In this document: positions 1-6,926 of the stretch, piece by piece
Numbering within the stretch: position 1 is the stretch's first letter
How the letters are laid out: each line of letters starts with the position of its first letter
DNA from: DASQFQ01 sp038238015
GTDB lineage: Bacteria > Actinomycetota > Thermoleophilia > Solirubrobacterales > Solirubrobacteraceae
Direction of reading: 5' to 3'
Length of the DNA stretch: 12,436 bases
NCBI GenBank assembly: GCA_038238015.1
Contig: JBBRYA010000084.1
Location: 1 to 12,436 of the forward strand
Position numbers and translations under genes: made by a program
The notes under the pieces: generated by a model
Databases searched by the model: none
The model's input: only the letters and a program-made list of their open reading frames with translations
Told to the model about the DNA's origin: nothing

Positions 1-3000
1 TCGCGCGACCGGCTGATCGACGGTCTCTGGGAGGAGGAGCCGCCGAAGACGGCGCAGAAGGCGCTGCAGGTGTACGTCTCGCAGCTGCGCAAGCTGCTGG
101 GCAACGAGCGCGTGCAGACCAAGGCACCCGGCTACCTGCTTCACGTCGATCCCGACGCGCTCGATCTATCGCGCTTCCAGCGCTTGCATGAAGAGGGACG
201 GCTTCAAGAGGCGCTCTCGCTTTGGCGAGGGCCGCCGCTCACCGATCTCGCCGAGCAGCGCTTCGCCCAGCCGGAGATTGCCCGTCTGGCGGAGCTGCGC
301 CTCGTCTGCCTCGAGGAACGGATCGAGCAGGATCTCGCCGCGGGCCGCAGCGCCGAGCTCGTCGGCGAGCTCGAGGCGCTGGTGAAGCAGCACCCGCTGC
401 GCGAGGGTCTACGGGCCCAGCTGATGCTGGGCCTCTACTGCTCCGGCCGCCAAGCGGAGGCGCTCGACGCGTATCAGGCCACGCGGGCGGCGTACGTCGA
501 CGAGCTCGGCATCGAGCCCGGCCGCCGGCTGCGCGAGATTCACCAGGCGATGCTGCGACAGGACCCAGGACTGGACCTCGCGGCGGTGGCGGAGGCGGTC
601 GAGAAGCCACGGGGCGCGTTCGTCGGCCGTGGAACCGAGCTCGCGTACCTCGTTGGCGGTCTCGACGACGCCGTCGACGGCCGCGGCCGTCTATTCCTGC
701 TGGCCGGCGAGCCCGGCATCGGGAAGAGCCGCCTCGCCGACGAGCTGATCGCGCACGCAAGCGCCCGAGGCGTGCGGGTGCTCGTCGGCCGTTGCTGGGA
801 GGCGGGCGGGGCCCCGGCCTACTGGCCCTGGGTGCAGTCGCTGCGCGCCTACGTGCGGGACAGCGATACGGCCACGCTGCGCGCACAGCTCGGATCCGGC
901 GGCGCGGAGCTTGCGCAGATCCTGCCTGAGCTGCATCAGCATCTTCCCGATCTGAACGAGCCGCGATCGCGCGAATCGGAGAGCGCGCGCTTCCGCCTCT
1001 TCGACGCGACCGCCGGTTTCCTCCGAAGCGCGTCCGAGAACCGGCCGGTCCTGCTCGTGCTGGACGATCTGCACGCGGCCGATACGCCGTCGCTCCTGCT
1101 CCTGCGGTTCATCGCGCGCGAACTCGGGTCGGTACGAATGATGCTGCTCGGCGCCTACCGAGATGTCGACCCGATTCCCGGACATCCCCTGACGGAGATG
1201 CTGGCGGAGGCCAGCCGGGAGCCGGTGACCCGTCGGATCGCGCTCGGCGGACTCAGCGAGCGCGACGTTGCCGCGTACGTCGAGGCGACGGCGGCGAAGC
1301 TCGCGTCTCCGGCGCTCATCGCAGCAGTTCACGAGGAGGCCGCGGGGAATCCGCTCTTCGTCGGCGAGATCGTGCGCCTGCTCTGCGTCGAGGGCCTCCG
1401 ACCCGAGTCGACCGCCGAGGTTCAGCTCGCCATCCCTCAGAGCGTCCGCTACGTCATCGCCCGTCGGCTGACGCACCTCGCCGACGAGTGCAACCGGGTG
1501 CTGGTGCTCGCGTCAGTGCTCGGTCGGGAGTTCGGCCTCGAGGCGCTCGCTCGCGTGAGCGCGGTCTCGGTGGACGACCTGCTCGAGACGCTGGATGAGG
1601 CGATGGCCGCTCGCGTCCTCTCGGACGCCCCCGCCGCAACTGGTCACCTCCGCTTCGAGCACGTCCTCATCCGTGACACGCTCTACGAAGGGCTCACTCC
1701 GGCGCGTCGAGCACGGCTGCACAGGCTGGCGGTCGACGCGCTCGAGGCGCTGTACGGCGACGAGCCCGGGCAACATCTGGCCGAGCTGGCGCACCATGCC
1801 ATCGCCGGGAGGGACTTCGAGAAGAGTCTGCGCTACGCCCGGCGGGCAGGAGACCGATCGCTGACGCTCCTCGCCTACGAGGAGGCGGCGCGCCTCTACG
1901 CGACAGCGCTCGACGCGCTCGACCTCAGCGCCGTCGCGGACGAGAGGACGCGCTGCGAGTTGCTGCTCGCGCTCGGCGATGCCCAGGCGCGGGCGGGGAA
2001 CATGCCGCTGGCCAAGAGTGCATTCCTCGACGCCGCCGAGATCGCGCGGCGTCTCGGGCTGGCCCGCGCGCTCGCGCTGGCGGCGGCGGGTTACGGCGGA
2101 CGCATCGTCTGGGTGCGGGCCGAAGACGACGATCGGCTCGTGGCGCTGCTCGAGGAGGGCCTCGCAGCGCTACCCGAGGATGAGGTCGAGCTTCGGGCCC
2201 GGCTCCTTGCCCGTCTTTCGGGTGCGCTTCGTGACGAGCACTCGCGGGATCGCCGTGACCGGCTGAGTAGAGAGGCGCTCGAGCTCGCTCGCCAGACGGG
2301 CAATTCCGCCGCACTCGCATACGCGCTCGCCGGCCGCGCACATGCCATCACCGCCCCGGACACCGTCACCGCACTCCTCGCGCTCGGCAGCGAGCTCCGC
2401 GATGTGGCCGAGCGCAGCGGAGACCGAGAGCGGATGCTGGCCGGGCACTCGCTCCGGATCATGGCGCAGCTCATGGCGGGAGACATCCCCGGAGCGGAGG
2501 CCGACCTGGAGGCGTTGAGCCGGATCGCCGACGAGCTCAGACAGCCTGCTCAGCTGTGGGAAGTCCGCAGCACGGGGGCGATGCTGGCGCTGGCGAAGGG
2601 CAGGCTAAGCGACGCTGAGAAGCTCATCCCGCAGGCCTTCGCGCTCGGCGAGCGCGCGCTGCCGCAGGGTGCGATCACCCATTACGGGCTCCACCGGTAC
2701 ACGCTCTGCGACTTCCGCGGCTGCCTGGAAGAGGTCGAGCCGACTATTCGCGACCTCGTCGCCGACTATCCGGCTCGCCCGGTCTTCCGCTGCGTGCTCG
2801 CTCATCTGCATGCACGGCTCGGGCGGCGGCCGGAAGCGAAGGGTGCGCTCGACGACCTGACGCGGGAGGACTGCTCGGCGCTGCCCTTCGATCAGGAGTG
2901 GCTGTATGGCATGAGCCTGCTTGCCGAGACGTCTGCGCTCGTGGACGACAGCGCCGCGGGGAGCGTTCTGTATCGGTTGCTCGTTCCCTGGGAAACGCTT

Positions 3001-3309
3001 AGCGCGGTGGACGTGGGCGAGGGCTTCAGGGGCTCGGTCTCTCGCTACCTCGGCATCCTCGCGACGATGACCGGACGCCTCGATGAAGCGGAGCGTCACT
3101 TCGAAGAAGGACTTGCCAGGAACGCGGACATGGGCGTGCTCCCATGGCTCGCCCACACCCAGAGCGACTACGCGCGCATGCTGCTCGCCCGTGGCGGTGC
3201 CGGCGACGCCGCGCACGCCCAAAGCCTTCGGCACGCCGCGCTCTCGACCTACGGCGAGCTCGGCATGTCCGGCTCAGCGGACGCTGCCGTTTCGATGAGC
3301 CCGATCTGA
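1..3309 (+). CDS. SARP/AfsR-like transcriptional regulator with AAA ATPase and TPR-like tail (5'-truncated by window edge)
   Basis: This is probably a cytoplasmic transcription activator of the SARP/large-ATPase type, which binds DNA and uses an ATPase module as a switch. The frame is open from base 1, so the gene starts outside the window; a GTG at 70 lies inside the domain and is not the start. Counting from base 1, residues 1-48 are the C-terminal half of an OmpR-type winged helix (KTAQKALQVYVSQLRKLLG, then the wing ending APGYLL). Residues about 51-195 are a BTAD domain (RFQRLHEEGRLQEALSLW; DELGIEPGRRLREIHQAML). An AAA ATPase domain follows, with Walker A GEPGIGKS near residues 236-243 and Walker B LLVLDD near 351-356. 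The rest to residue 1102 is Ala/Leu-rich and helical, as in TPR tails. It ends with TGA, 105 bases before the DLRSPD-protein gene on the same strand, which may be a target or co-transcribed. The family assignment is solid; the target genes are unknown. Confidence 0.93.
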   Translation, partial: SRDRLIDGLWEEEPPKTAQKALQVYVSQLRKLLGNERVQTKAPGYLLHVDPDALDLSRFQRLHEEGRLQEALSLWRGPPLTDLAEQRFAQPEIARLAELRLVCLEERIEQDLAAGRSAELVGELEALVKQHPLREGLRAQLMLGLYCSGRQAEALDAYQATRAAYVDELGIEPGRRLREIHQAMLRQDPGLDLAAVAEAVEKPRGAFVGRGTELAYLVGGLDDAVDGRGRLFLLAGEPGIGKSRLADELIAHASARGVRVLVGRCWEAGGAPAYWPWVQSLRAYVRDSDTATLRAQLGSGGAELAQILPELHQHLPDLNEPRSRESESARFRLFDATAGFLRSASENRPVLLVLDDLHAADTPSLLLLRFIARELGSVRMMLLGAYRDVDPIPGHPLTEMLAEASREPVTRRIALGGLSERDVAAYVEATAAKLASPALIAAVHEEAAGNPLFVGEIVRLLCVEGLRPESTAEVQLAIPQSVRYVIARRLTHLADECNRVLVLASVLGREFGLEALARVSAVSVDDLLETLDEAMAARVLSDAPAATGHLRFEHVLIRDTLYEGLTPARRARLHRLAVDALEALYGDEPGQHLAELAHHAIAGRDFEKSLRYARRAGDRSLTLLAYEEAARLYATALDALDLSAVADERTRCELLLALGDAQARAGNMPLAKSAFLDAAEIARRLGLARALALAAAGYGGRIVWVRAEDDDRLVALLEEGLAALPEDEVELRARLLARLSGALRDEHSRDRRDRLSREALELARQTGNSAALAYALAGRAHAITAPDTVTALLALGSELRDVAERSGDRERMLAGHSLRIMAQLMAGDIPGAEADLEALSRIADELRQPAQLWEVRSTGAMLALAKGRLSDAEKLIPQAFALGERALPQGAITHYGLHRYTLCDFRGCLEEVEPTIRDLVADYPARPVFRCVLAHLHARLGRRPEAKGALDDLTREDCSALPFDQEWLYGMSLLAETSALVDDSAAGSVLYRLLVPWETLSAVDVGEGFRGSVSRYLGILATMTGRLDEAERHFEEGLARNADMGVLPWLAHTQSDYARMLLARGGAGDAAHAQSLRHAALSTYGELGMSGSADAAVSMSPI

Positions 3310-3320
3310 GCGGATCGCGG

Positions 3321-3351
3321 CTTTACCGGCGATCACCCAGCGCCTTTACCG
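3321..3351 (+). promoter_or_regulatory. Direct repeat CTTTACCG x2, candidate SARP/PhoP-like operator
   Basis: Two exact copies of CTTTACCG lie at 3321-3328 and 3344-3351, 23 bases apart, between the SARP gene and the following small gene. SARP and AfsR proteins are known to bind direct repeats of about 6-8 bases spaced by roughly one or two helical turns near the -35 position. The spacing here is close to two turns. I see no convincing -10 box downstream, so a role as operator is an inference. Confidence 0.3.
3326..3342 (+). promoter_or_regulatory. 17-base element shared with the upstream region of the second DLRSPD gene (copy 1)
   Basis: CCGGCGATCACCCAGCG matches CCGCCGATCCCCCAGCG at 11584-11600 in 15 of 17 bases. 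This copy is centred about 80 bases before the ATG at 3415. The other copy is centred about 66 bases before the second DLRSPD gene but points the other way relative to its gene. It overlaps the first CTTTACCG repeat. It may be a shared binding site, or a chance match in GC-rich DNA. Confidence 0.25.
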
Positions 3352-3414
3352 CCCTGCCGGACAGTGCTCGTCACCAGGGCCGCGACGGGCGGCCCTCCAG
3401 GAAGGGAAAGACAG

Positions 3415-3834
3415 ATGCGCCGCCACCGTTACACCACCGTCCGCAGCATCGTGCTCGCCGGCGTCATGAGCGCTGCGCTGGGCGTGCCCGCCATGGCCCA
3501 GGACCTGCGTAGCCCCGACGTCCGCGACCAAGGCTCGCAGGCTGTCGCCGCGGTCGACCTGCGCTCGCCTGACGCTCGCGATGCCGGGTCGGTCCAGGCG
3601 CTCGACCTACGCTCGCCCGACGCCAGCGACCCGGTCCGTCTGCCCGCGCCGCCCCCGGTCGCAGCGCCGTCGGCCGTGTCCAGCCCGCACGGCGGGGGCT
3701 TCGACCTCGTCTCGGCGCTCATCGGCGCCGGGATCGCCCTGACACTCACGCTCGCGGGCTTCGGATCGGCGGGGGCGCTCGGCCGCCGGCGGGGCAGCGC
3801 CTCGCGGCGCGGCGTTGCCGCGATCGGCGGCTGA
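3415..3834 (+). CDS. Small exported, membrane-anchored protein with three DLRSPDxxD motifs
   Basis: This 139-residue protein has no function I recognise. The ATG at 3415 is chosen over a GTG at 3364 because AGGAAGGG (3399-3406) sits 8 bases before it and because it places a signal peptide at the N-terminus: basic MRRHRYTTVR, then a hydrophobic stretch to about residue 25, then a likely cleavage after AMA (residue 28). The predicted mature protein begins almost exactly with the first of three motif copies: DLRSPDVRD (30-38), DLRSPDARD (48-56) and DLRSPDASD (64-72). A Pro/Ala/Ser linker (73-95) follows, then one hydrophobic segment (about 96-122) and a basic tail with RRR at 124-126. By the positive-inside rule the repeats should lie outside the membrane and the RRR tail in the cytoplasm. 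The gene stands alone between the SARP gene and a strong terminator. A second protein of the same plan is encoded at 11050-11526. There is no LPXTG sorting motif. Confidence 0.85.
   Translation: MRRHRYTTVRSIVLAGVMSAALGVPAMAQDLRSPDVRDQGSQAVAAVDLRSPDARDAGSVQALDLRSPDASDPVRLPAPPPVAAPSAVSSPHGGGFDLVSALIGAGIALTLTLAGFGSAGALGRRRGSASRRGVAAIGG
3502..3630 (+). repeat. Three in-frame copies encoding DLRSPD[VA][RS]D
   Basis: Copies start at 3502, 3556 and 3604, each 27 bases long, with periods of 54 and 48 bases. The amino acids are nearly identical, but codons differ at synonymous sites (for example the Ser codon is AGC in the first copy and TCG in the next two). This suggests selection on the peptide and not a recent DNA duplication. 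Confidence 0.85.
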
Positions 3835-3861
3835 CGCCCTCGACCGAGCCGGAAGCGTGAG

Positions 3862-3887
3862 AGGAGGCCCGCTCCGGCGGGCCTCCT
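3862..3887 (+). terminator. Strong GC-rich hairpin terminator with UCCG tetraloop
   Basis: AGGAGGCCCGC (3862-3872) pairs perfectly with GCGGGCCTCCT (3877-3887), giving an 11-bp stem around TCCG. As RNA the loop is a UNCG-type tetraloop closed by C-G, which is known to be unusually stable. It lies 27 bases after the stop of the DLRSPD gene. Only two T residues follow, so this is an actinobacterial-style hairpin without a U-tract. Confidence 0.8.
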
Positions 3888-4122
3888 TCGCGCGCGACGC
3901 TCCGTCCTTAACTTCCGCAGCGCGCCAGGGGTGAGCCAAGGCCACAGCGGGACGGCGCCTGACCTCCCATTAAAGCGGCAGTCGATGCTTCCGCCGGTTG
4001 GTCCGCCACCGCAAGCCGATCTGCTGACCGCCCGTCGCGCGAGACGATTCTTCCGCAATTTGCTCAAATCGTGGGTGGTGCGCCGGGGCGAGCCACGGGC
4101 TGCTGGCTCCTACAGCTGTTGA
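3888..4122. other. Intergenic stretch with no gene recognised
   Basis: About 235 bases between the terminator and the sigma-factor remnant. It holds several short AT-richer patches (for example around 4045-4072) that are unusual for this window. Frames here have poor codon use and I recognise no protein. It may be the old promoter region of the dead sigma gene, or decayed coding DNA. Confidence 0.4.
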
Positions 4123-4382
4123 ATGGAGCCCGGGTCCAGGGACGTGATGCAGATCGCAGTGGAGGGGGCGCCCGTCGGGGCGCGGTTGAGTGCGCGGCAG
4201 GCCGATGAGCTCGTGCTCGAGCTCGTGACCGCGCACGCCGATTCGCTGCTGCGGGTCGCGCGGAGGTTTCGTTGTGCGCCGACGACGCGCACGACGCCTA
4301 TCACCGCGGCATGGAGATCCTGCTGCGCCACGCGCGGCGCCTGGACCCCGACCGGGCCTCGGGCTGGCTGCACACTGTGGTG
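4123..4382 (+). pseudogene. 5' part of a sigma-70 (ECF-like) factor gene, frameshifted and truncated
   Basis: From the ATG at 4123 (an alternative is the ATG at 4147) the frame reads an N-terminal lead, then LVTAHADSLLRVARRF, which looks like the start of sigma region 2. At 4267-4271 the frame breaks. Reading on in the frame beginning at 4272 gives LCADDAHDAYHRGMEILL and then SGWLHTVV, a natural continuation of sigma region 2. One extra base in the TTTCG at 4267-4271 would restore RRF-S-LCADDA, so a single-base deletion explains the break. Similarity stops at about 4382, and nothing resembling region 4 (the -35 binding helix-turn-helix) follows. The gene therefore cannot make a working sigma factor. 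The identification rests on region 2 pattern only, and a sequencing error could explain the frameshift but not the missing 3' half. Confidence 0.6.
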
Positions 4383-4539
4383 TTAACGACAGATTGGCAC
4401 CCGCGAGTGCCGGCGAGAGCCCCGAGTCTACGAAACCGCTCACCTACCAGGTTCGGAGCCGGTCGTCGCAGGACAGCTACGACTGGGCCTGACGAGGATC
4501 GGTCGAAGCTATTGCCGGGCCAGACCACCCCGCTGCTGG

Positions 4540-4809
4540 AACGGCACGACGGTCAACGTCGCCGCGCGCCTGTGCGCCGCCGCGGGCGGCGGGCAGGTCC
4601 TCGTCAGTGCGGTCACGCAGCGGGCCGCCGACGGGCCCGATGGCGTCCGCTGTGGCGATCGGCGCTTCTACCGACTGCGCAACCTGCGCGAGCCAGTCGC
4701 CGCCCACCTCGTCGCGCGCGCGCCCCAGCTCGCGCGGCGGACGCGGCGCCGCCGCGACGGACGGGCGTGGTCAGTGCGGCTGCAGGTCGGAGAGCGACAC
4801 GAGGCCTGA
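4540..4809 (+). pseudogene. C-terminal fragment of a class III adenylate/guanylate cyclase domain
   Basis: In the frame ending with TGA at 4807-4809 the sequence reads NGTTVNVAARLCAAAGGGQV, then LVSAVTQ, and later FYRLRNLREPVAAHLV. This is the distinctive last third of a class III nucleotidyl cyclase catalytic domain, including the substrate-binding Asn and Arg of the VNVAARL motif, followed by the usual C-terminal strand. The N-terminal two thirds, with both metal aspartates, are absent: the frame is closed by a stop at 4384 and I see no cyclase-like residues before 4540. There is no start codon with a ribosome site. The 3' end overlaps the convergent FHA-HTH gene by 39 bases. It is best read as a relic left by a deletion or rearrangement. 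Confidence 0.7.
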
Positions 4810-5457
4810 CGCGAGCGCACGCTGGGCGAGCGTCGCGCGCTTCTGGTGCTGGGGCAGGTCTCCCAGCGCGAAGGCCTCCACCAGGGCGCTCATGTGCGTC
4901 TTCACGGTCTCCACTCCGATGACGAGATCCTCGGCGATCTGCCGGTTCGACGCGGCCACCGCGAACGACCCCGCCGCGCAGGGCCGGCAGAGTGCGATCA
5001 GCACCCGCCGCTGTCCCGCCGAGATGCGCGGGACCGCGATCTGATCGGACGTGTCCGTGCGCACGGACTCGCGGCCAGTGGGAGCGCGGAACACCAGCGC
5101 CGTGCGCCCGACGACGATCACGTCACCGTCGCGCAGGCGGCGCCGGCCCTGGACACGCCGGCCGTCGACGTAGGAGCCGTTGCGCGACCGGCCGTCGTCG
5201 ACGATGGTCCACTCGTCGCCGACGCGCTCGAGGCTCGCGTGCACGCGCGAGACCTCGCCGTCCCACGGGACGGCGACCTCGCTGGTCGCGCTGCGCCCGA
5301 TGGTCAGCCGCTCGGGCGCGCCGTCGAGGTCGATGATGCGCTGTACGCCGTCACCGTCGCGCAGCAGGAGGAACGGCCGCCGGCGGCGCTCGGCCTCGAT
5401 GCGCTCCTTGAGCTCAACTGGCGTGGCGCGGTGCAAGGCGTGCGGGAGTTCCGTCAC
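4771..5457 (-). CDS. FHA domain protein with C-terminal LuxR-like helix-turn-helix
   Basis: A 228-residue cytoplasmic protein, probably a phosphothreonine-responsive transcription regulator. The FHA domain spans about residues 45-126 and keeps the usual phosphopeptide-binding residues: GR at 54-55, SRVH at 70-73 and NGS at 93-95. Residues about 145-220 form a LuxR/sigma-4-like helix-turn-helix (SNRQIAEDLVIGVETVKTHM at 170-189). I chose GTG at 5457 because the peroxidase stop overlaps it as GTGA, the typical arrangement of coupled translation, and GGGGAGG (5468-5474) lies 10 bases upstream. An upstream ATG at 5553 would add 32 residues read out of frame through the peroxidase coding region. 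It is the last gene of the operon that begins with a Ser/Thr kinase; an FHA reader beside a kinase suggests a signalling pair. DNA target and binding partner are unknown. Confidence 0.9.
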   Translation of the reverse strand: MTELPHALHRATPVELKERIEAERRRRPFLLLRDGDGVQRIIDLDGAPERLTIGRSATSEVAVPWDGEVSRVHASLERVGDEWTIVDDGRSRNGSYVDGRRVQGRRRLRDGDVIVVGRTALVFRAPTGRESVRTDTSDQIAVPRISAGQRRVLIALCRPCAAGSFAVAASNRQIAEDLVIGVETVKTHMSALVEAFALGDLPQHQKRATLAQRALASGLVSLSDLQPH

Positions 5458-6926
5458 GCCCTCTGCGCCTCCCCGCGCTCCGTGAACCGGATGAGGTCGA
5501 GCATGGTGAACGTCTCGAGGGGGCCGTCGAGCCCGGGCCGCCAGTTCGGCCACTGGCGCGGGTACGAGCTCGGATCGCCCTCGAGCAGGCCGATGAGCAC
5601 CTCACTCACGATCCGCCCGCCGACGGGGCCGAGATGCGAGCCGGTGATGTCGACGCCCGTCGCCGCCTCCTGCAGGACGTAGTACCACAGCGGCGTGGCG
5701 CAGAGCAGCGCCTCGCGCGACTTTGCATCGCGGACGATCTCGAGCCCGAGGTGGTCCTCGCCCAGCGCCTCGAGGCCCATGGCGTGCGCCACGTCGGCGC
5801 CCGCGGGCAGCCCGAGCGCGCGGCCGCGCTGAAGGTTCAGGCCCGCGAGCGAGGCATCGTCGGACGGGAGGCGAAAGAGGGCCTCGGAGAGGTGTGCGTC
5901 GATGCGCATGCTGCTCATGCGCGCCGGCGCCCCGCCGACCGGCACGAAGAAGCGAGGCCACTGGATGACCAGCGCGGCGGGGAGCGGACGGAACCCGCGG
6001 AGGTGATGGGACGACGCCGCGCCCGTCGCGCCGGGTGGCGGGAAGATCGGGACGACCCCCGCGGTGTCGTTGAGGCTGTAGGTCCCGCGGACCATGCTGT
6101 GGCCGAAGCGGAAGGCCGCCCCGGAGAACTCGACCGGGATGAACGGCGCTTTGCGCCAGGTGAAAAACCGGCGCTTGAACCCCTCGAGCGGGTCGCCGAC
6201 GACCCGGGGCAGGTACTCGTGGCGGACGATCCACTGGTAGTGCCAGCGCACGAGGCGCTGCGCCTCCTCGAACAGCTCGACGGCGTCCCAGCGCCCCGCC
6301 GTCGCGCGGAGGTGCTCGACGACCTGGTTGTGGAAGCGCAGGAAGAGCAGGTGCAGTTGCGCGATGATCAGGTTCTCGTCGTTGCGCGCGTCCCCGATGA
6401 CCGCGCGGCCCTGCCGGTTCCGCGGCAGGTCGACCGCCGCCTCCGCGCAGTCGGCCGGGCCCGCACCGATGAGCAGCTTCACGCCGGGGTGCTCGGCGTC
6501 GTGCCAGTCGTAGAGGTAGGGCTGGTCCGCCGGGCCCGACCCGTAGACGGAGTCGAGGTCCAGGCGCGGTGTGCGGAAGTCGACCAGCGCGTCGGGGTCA
6601 TTGTCGCGCTGCAGCTTCGACGTCGGGTCGAAGCTGATGTCGTGGTCGATGAACTGGCCGAGGTAGGTGTGGCCGGCGGGGATCCGGTCGTTGGAGCCGA
6701 GACCTTCGGCCGTCGGCAGCGCGGCGGCCAGCGCCTTGATGGCGCCGGCGCCGGCGTCGCGGCGCGCGAGCTGCGGGAACATCCGCCCAAAGCGTCCGCC
6801 GCCCGAGCCGGGGATCGGGCCCAGCCCGCGCGGGACGGCGACGCCGTGGTCGGCGAGGCCCGCGCCCGCCGGGTGGCGGCGCTCAGGCGTCAGGCCTGTC
6901 CCTGGATCTCGAATCCGCCCTGCCAC
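5454..6926 (-). CDS. Animal-type heme peroxidase (peroxidase-cyclooxygenase superfamily)
   Basis: A predicted heme enzyme that oxidises substrates with hydrogen peroxide; the substrate is unknown. With the GTG at 6926 it has 490 residues. Key motifs, numbered from there: GQFIDHDI (90-97) with the distal His95, the Asp94 that can form an ester to heme, and calcium ligand Asp96; the calcium-loop-like LDLDSVYGSG (122-131); ARNDEN (180-185) with the catalytic Arg181 and the heme-linking Glu184; FRFGHSM (272-278) with proximal His276; and the family signature LNLQRGRALGLP. The residue matching Met243 of myeloperoxidase is Asn185, so no sulfonium bond is expected. The first conserved stretch (HGVAVPRG) begins only about 20 residues after the end of the upstream gene. 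The start is uncertain: GTG 6926 lacks a clear ribosome site, a CTG at 6893 overlaps the upstream stop as CTGA, and ATG 6782 would remove conserved residues. There is no signal peptide, so it is likely cytoplasmic. Confidence 0.9.
   Translation of the reverse strand: MAGRIRDPGTGLTPERRHPAGAGLADHGVAVPRGLGPIPGSGGGRFGRMFPQLARRDAGAGAIKALAAALPTAEGLGSNDRIPAGHTYLGQFIDHDISFDPTSKLQRDNDPDALVDFRTPRLDLDSVYGSGPADQPYLYDWHDAEHPGVKLLIGAGPADCAEAAVDLPRNRQGRAVIGDARNDENLIIAQLHLLFLRFHNQVVEHLRATAGRWDAVELFEEAQRLVRWHYQWIVRHEYLPRVVGDPLEGFKRRFFTWRKAPFIPVEFSGAAFRFGHSMVRGTYSLNDTAGVVPIFPPPGATGAASSHHLRGFRPLPAALVIQWPRFFVPVGGAPARMSSMRIDAHLSEALFRLPSDDASLAGLNLQRGRALGLPAGADVAHAMGLEALGEDHLGLEIVRDAKSREALLCATPLWYYVLQEAATGVDITGSHLGPVGGRIVSEVLIGLLEGDPSSYPRQWPNWRPGLDGPLETFTMLDLIRFTERGEAQRA

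Noticed and set aside
691..1476. Minus-strand open frame of 261 codons opposite the SARP gene
   Set aside because: No domain or ribosome site, and the plus strand encodes the Walker A/B region of the SARP.
3364..3414. Longer first DLRSPD protein starting at GTG 3364
   Set aside because: The extra residues precede the signal peptide and include the ribosome site of the ATG at 3415.
5458..5553. Longer FHA-HTH protein starting at ATG 5553
   Set aside because: The added residues are read out of frame through the peroxidase C-terminus and look non-coding; the GTG at 5457 has coupling and a ribosome site.
5902..5928. Inverted repeat GCGCATG-CTGCT-CATGCGC
   Set aside because: It lies inside the peroxidase coding sequence (encoding ARMSSMRID) and is explained by codon content.
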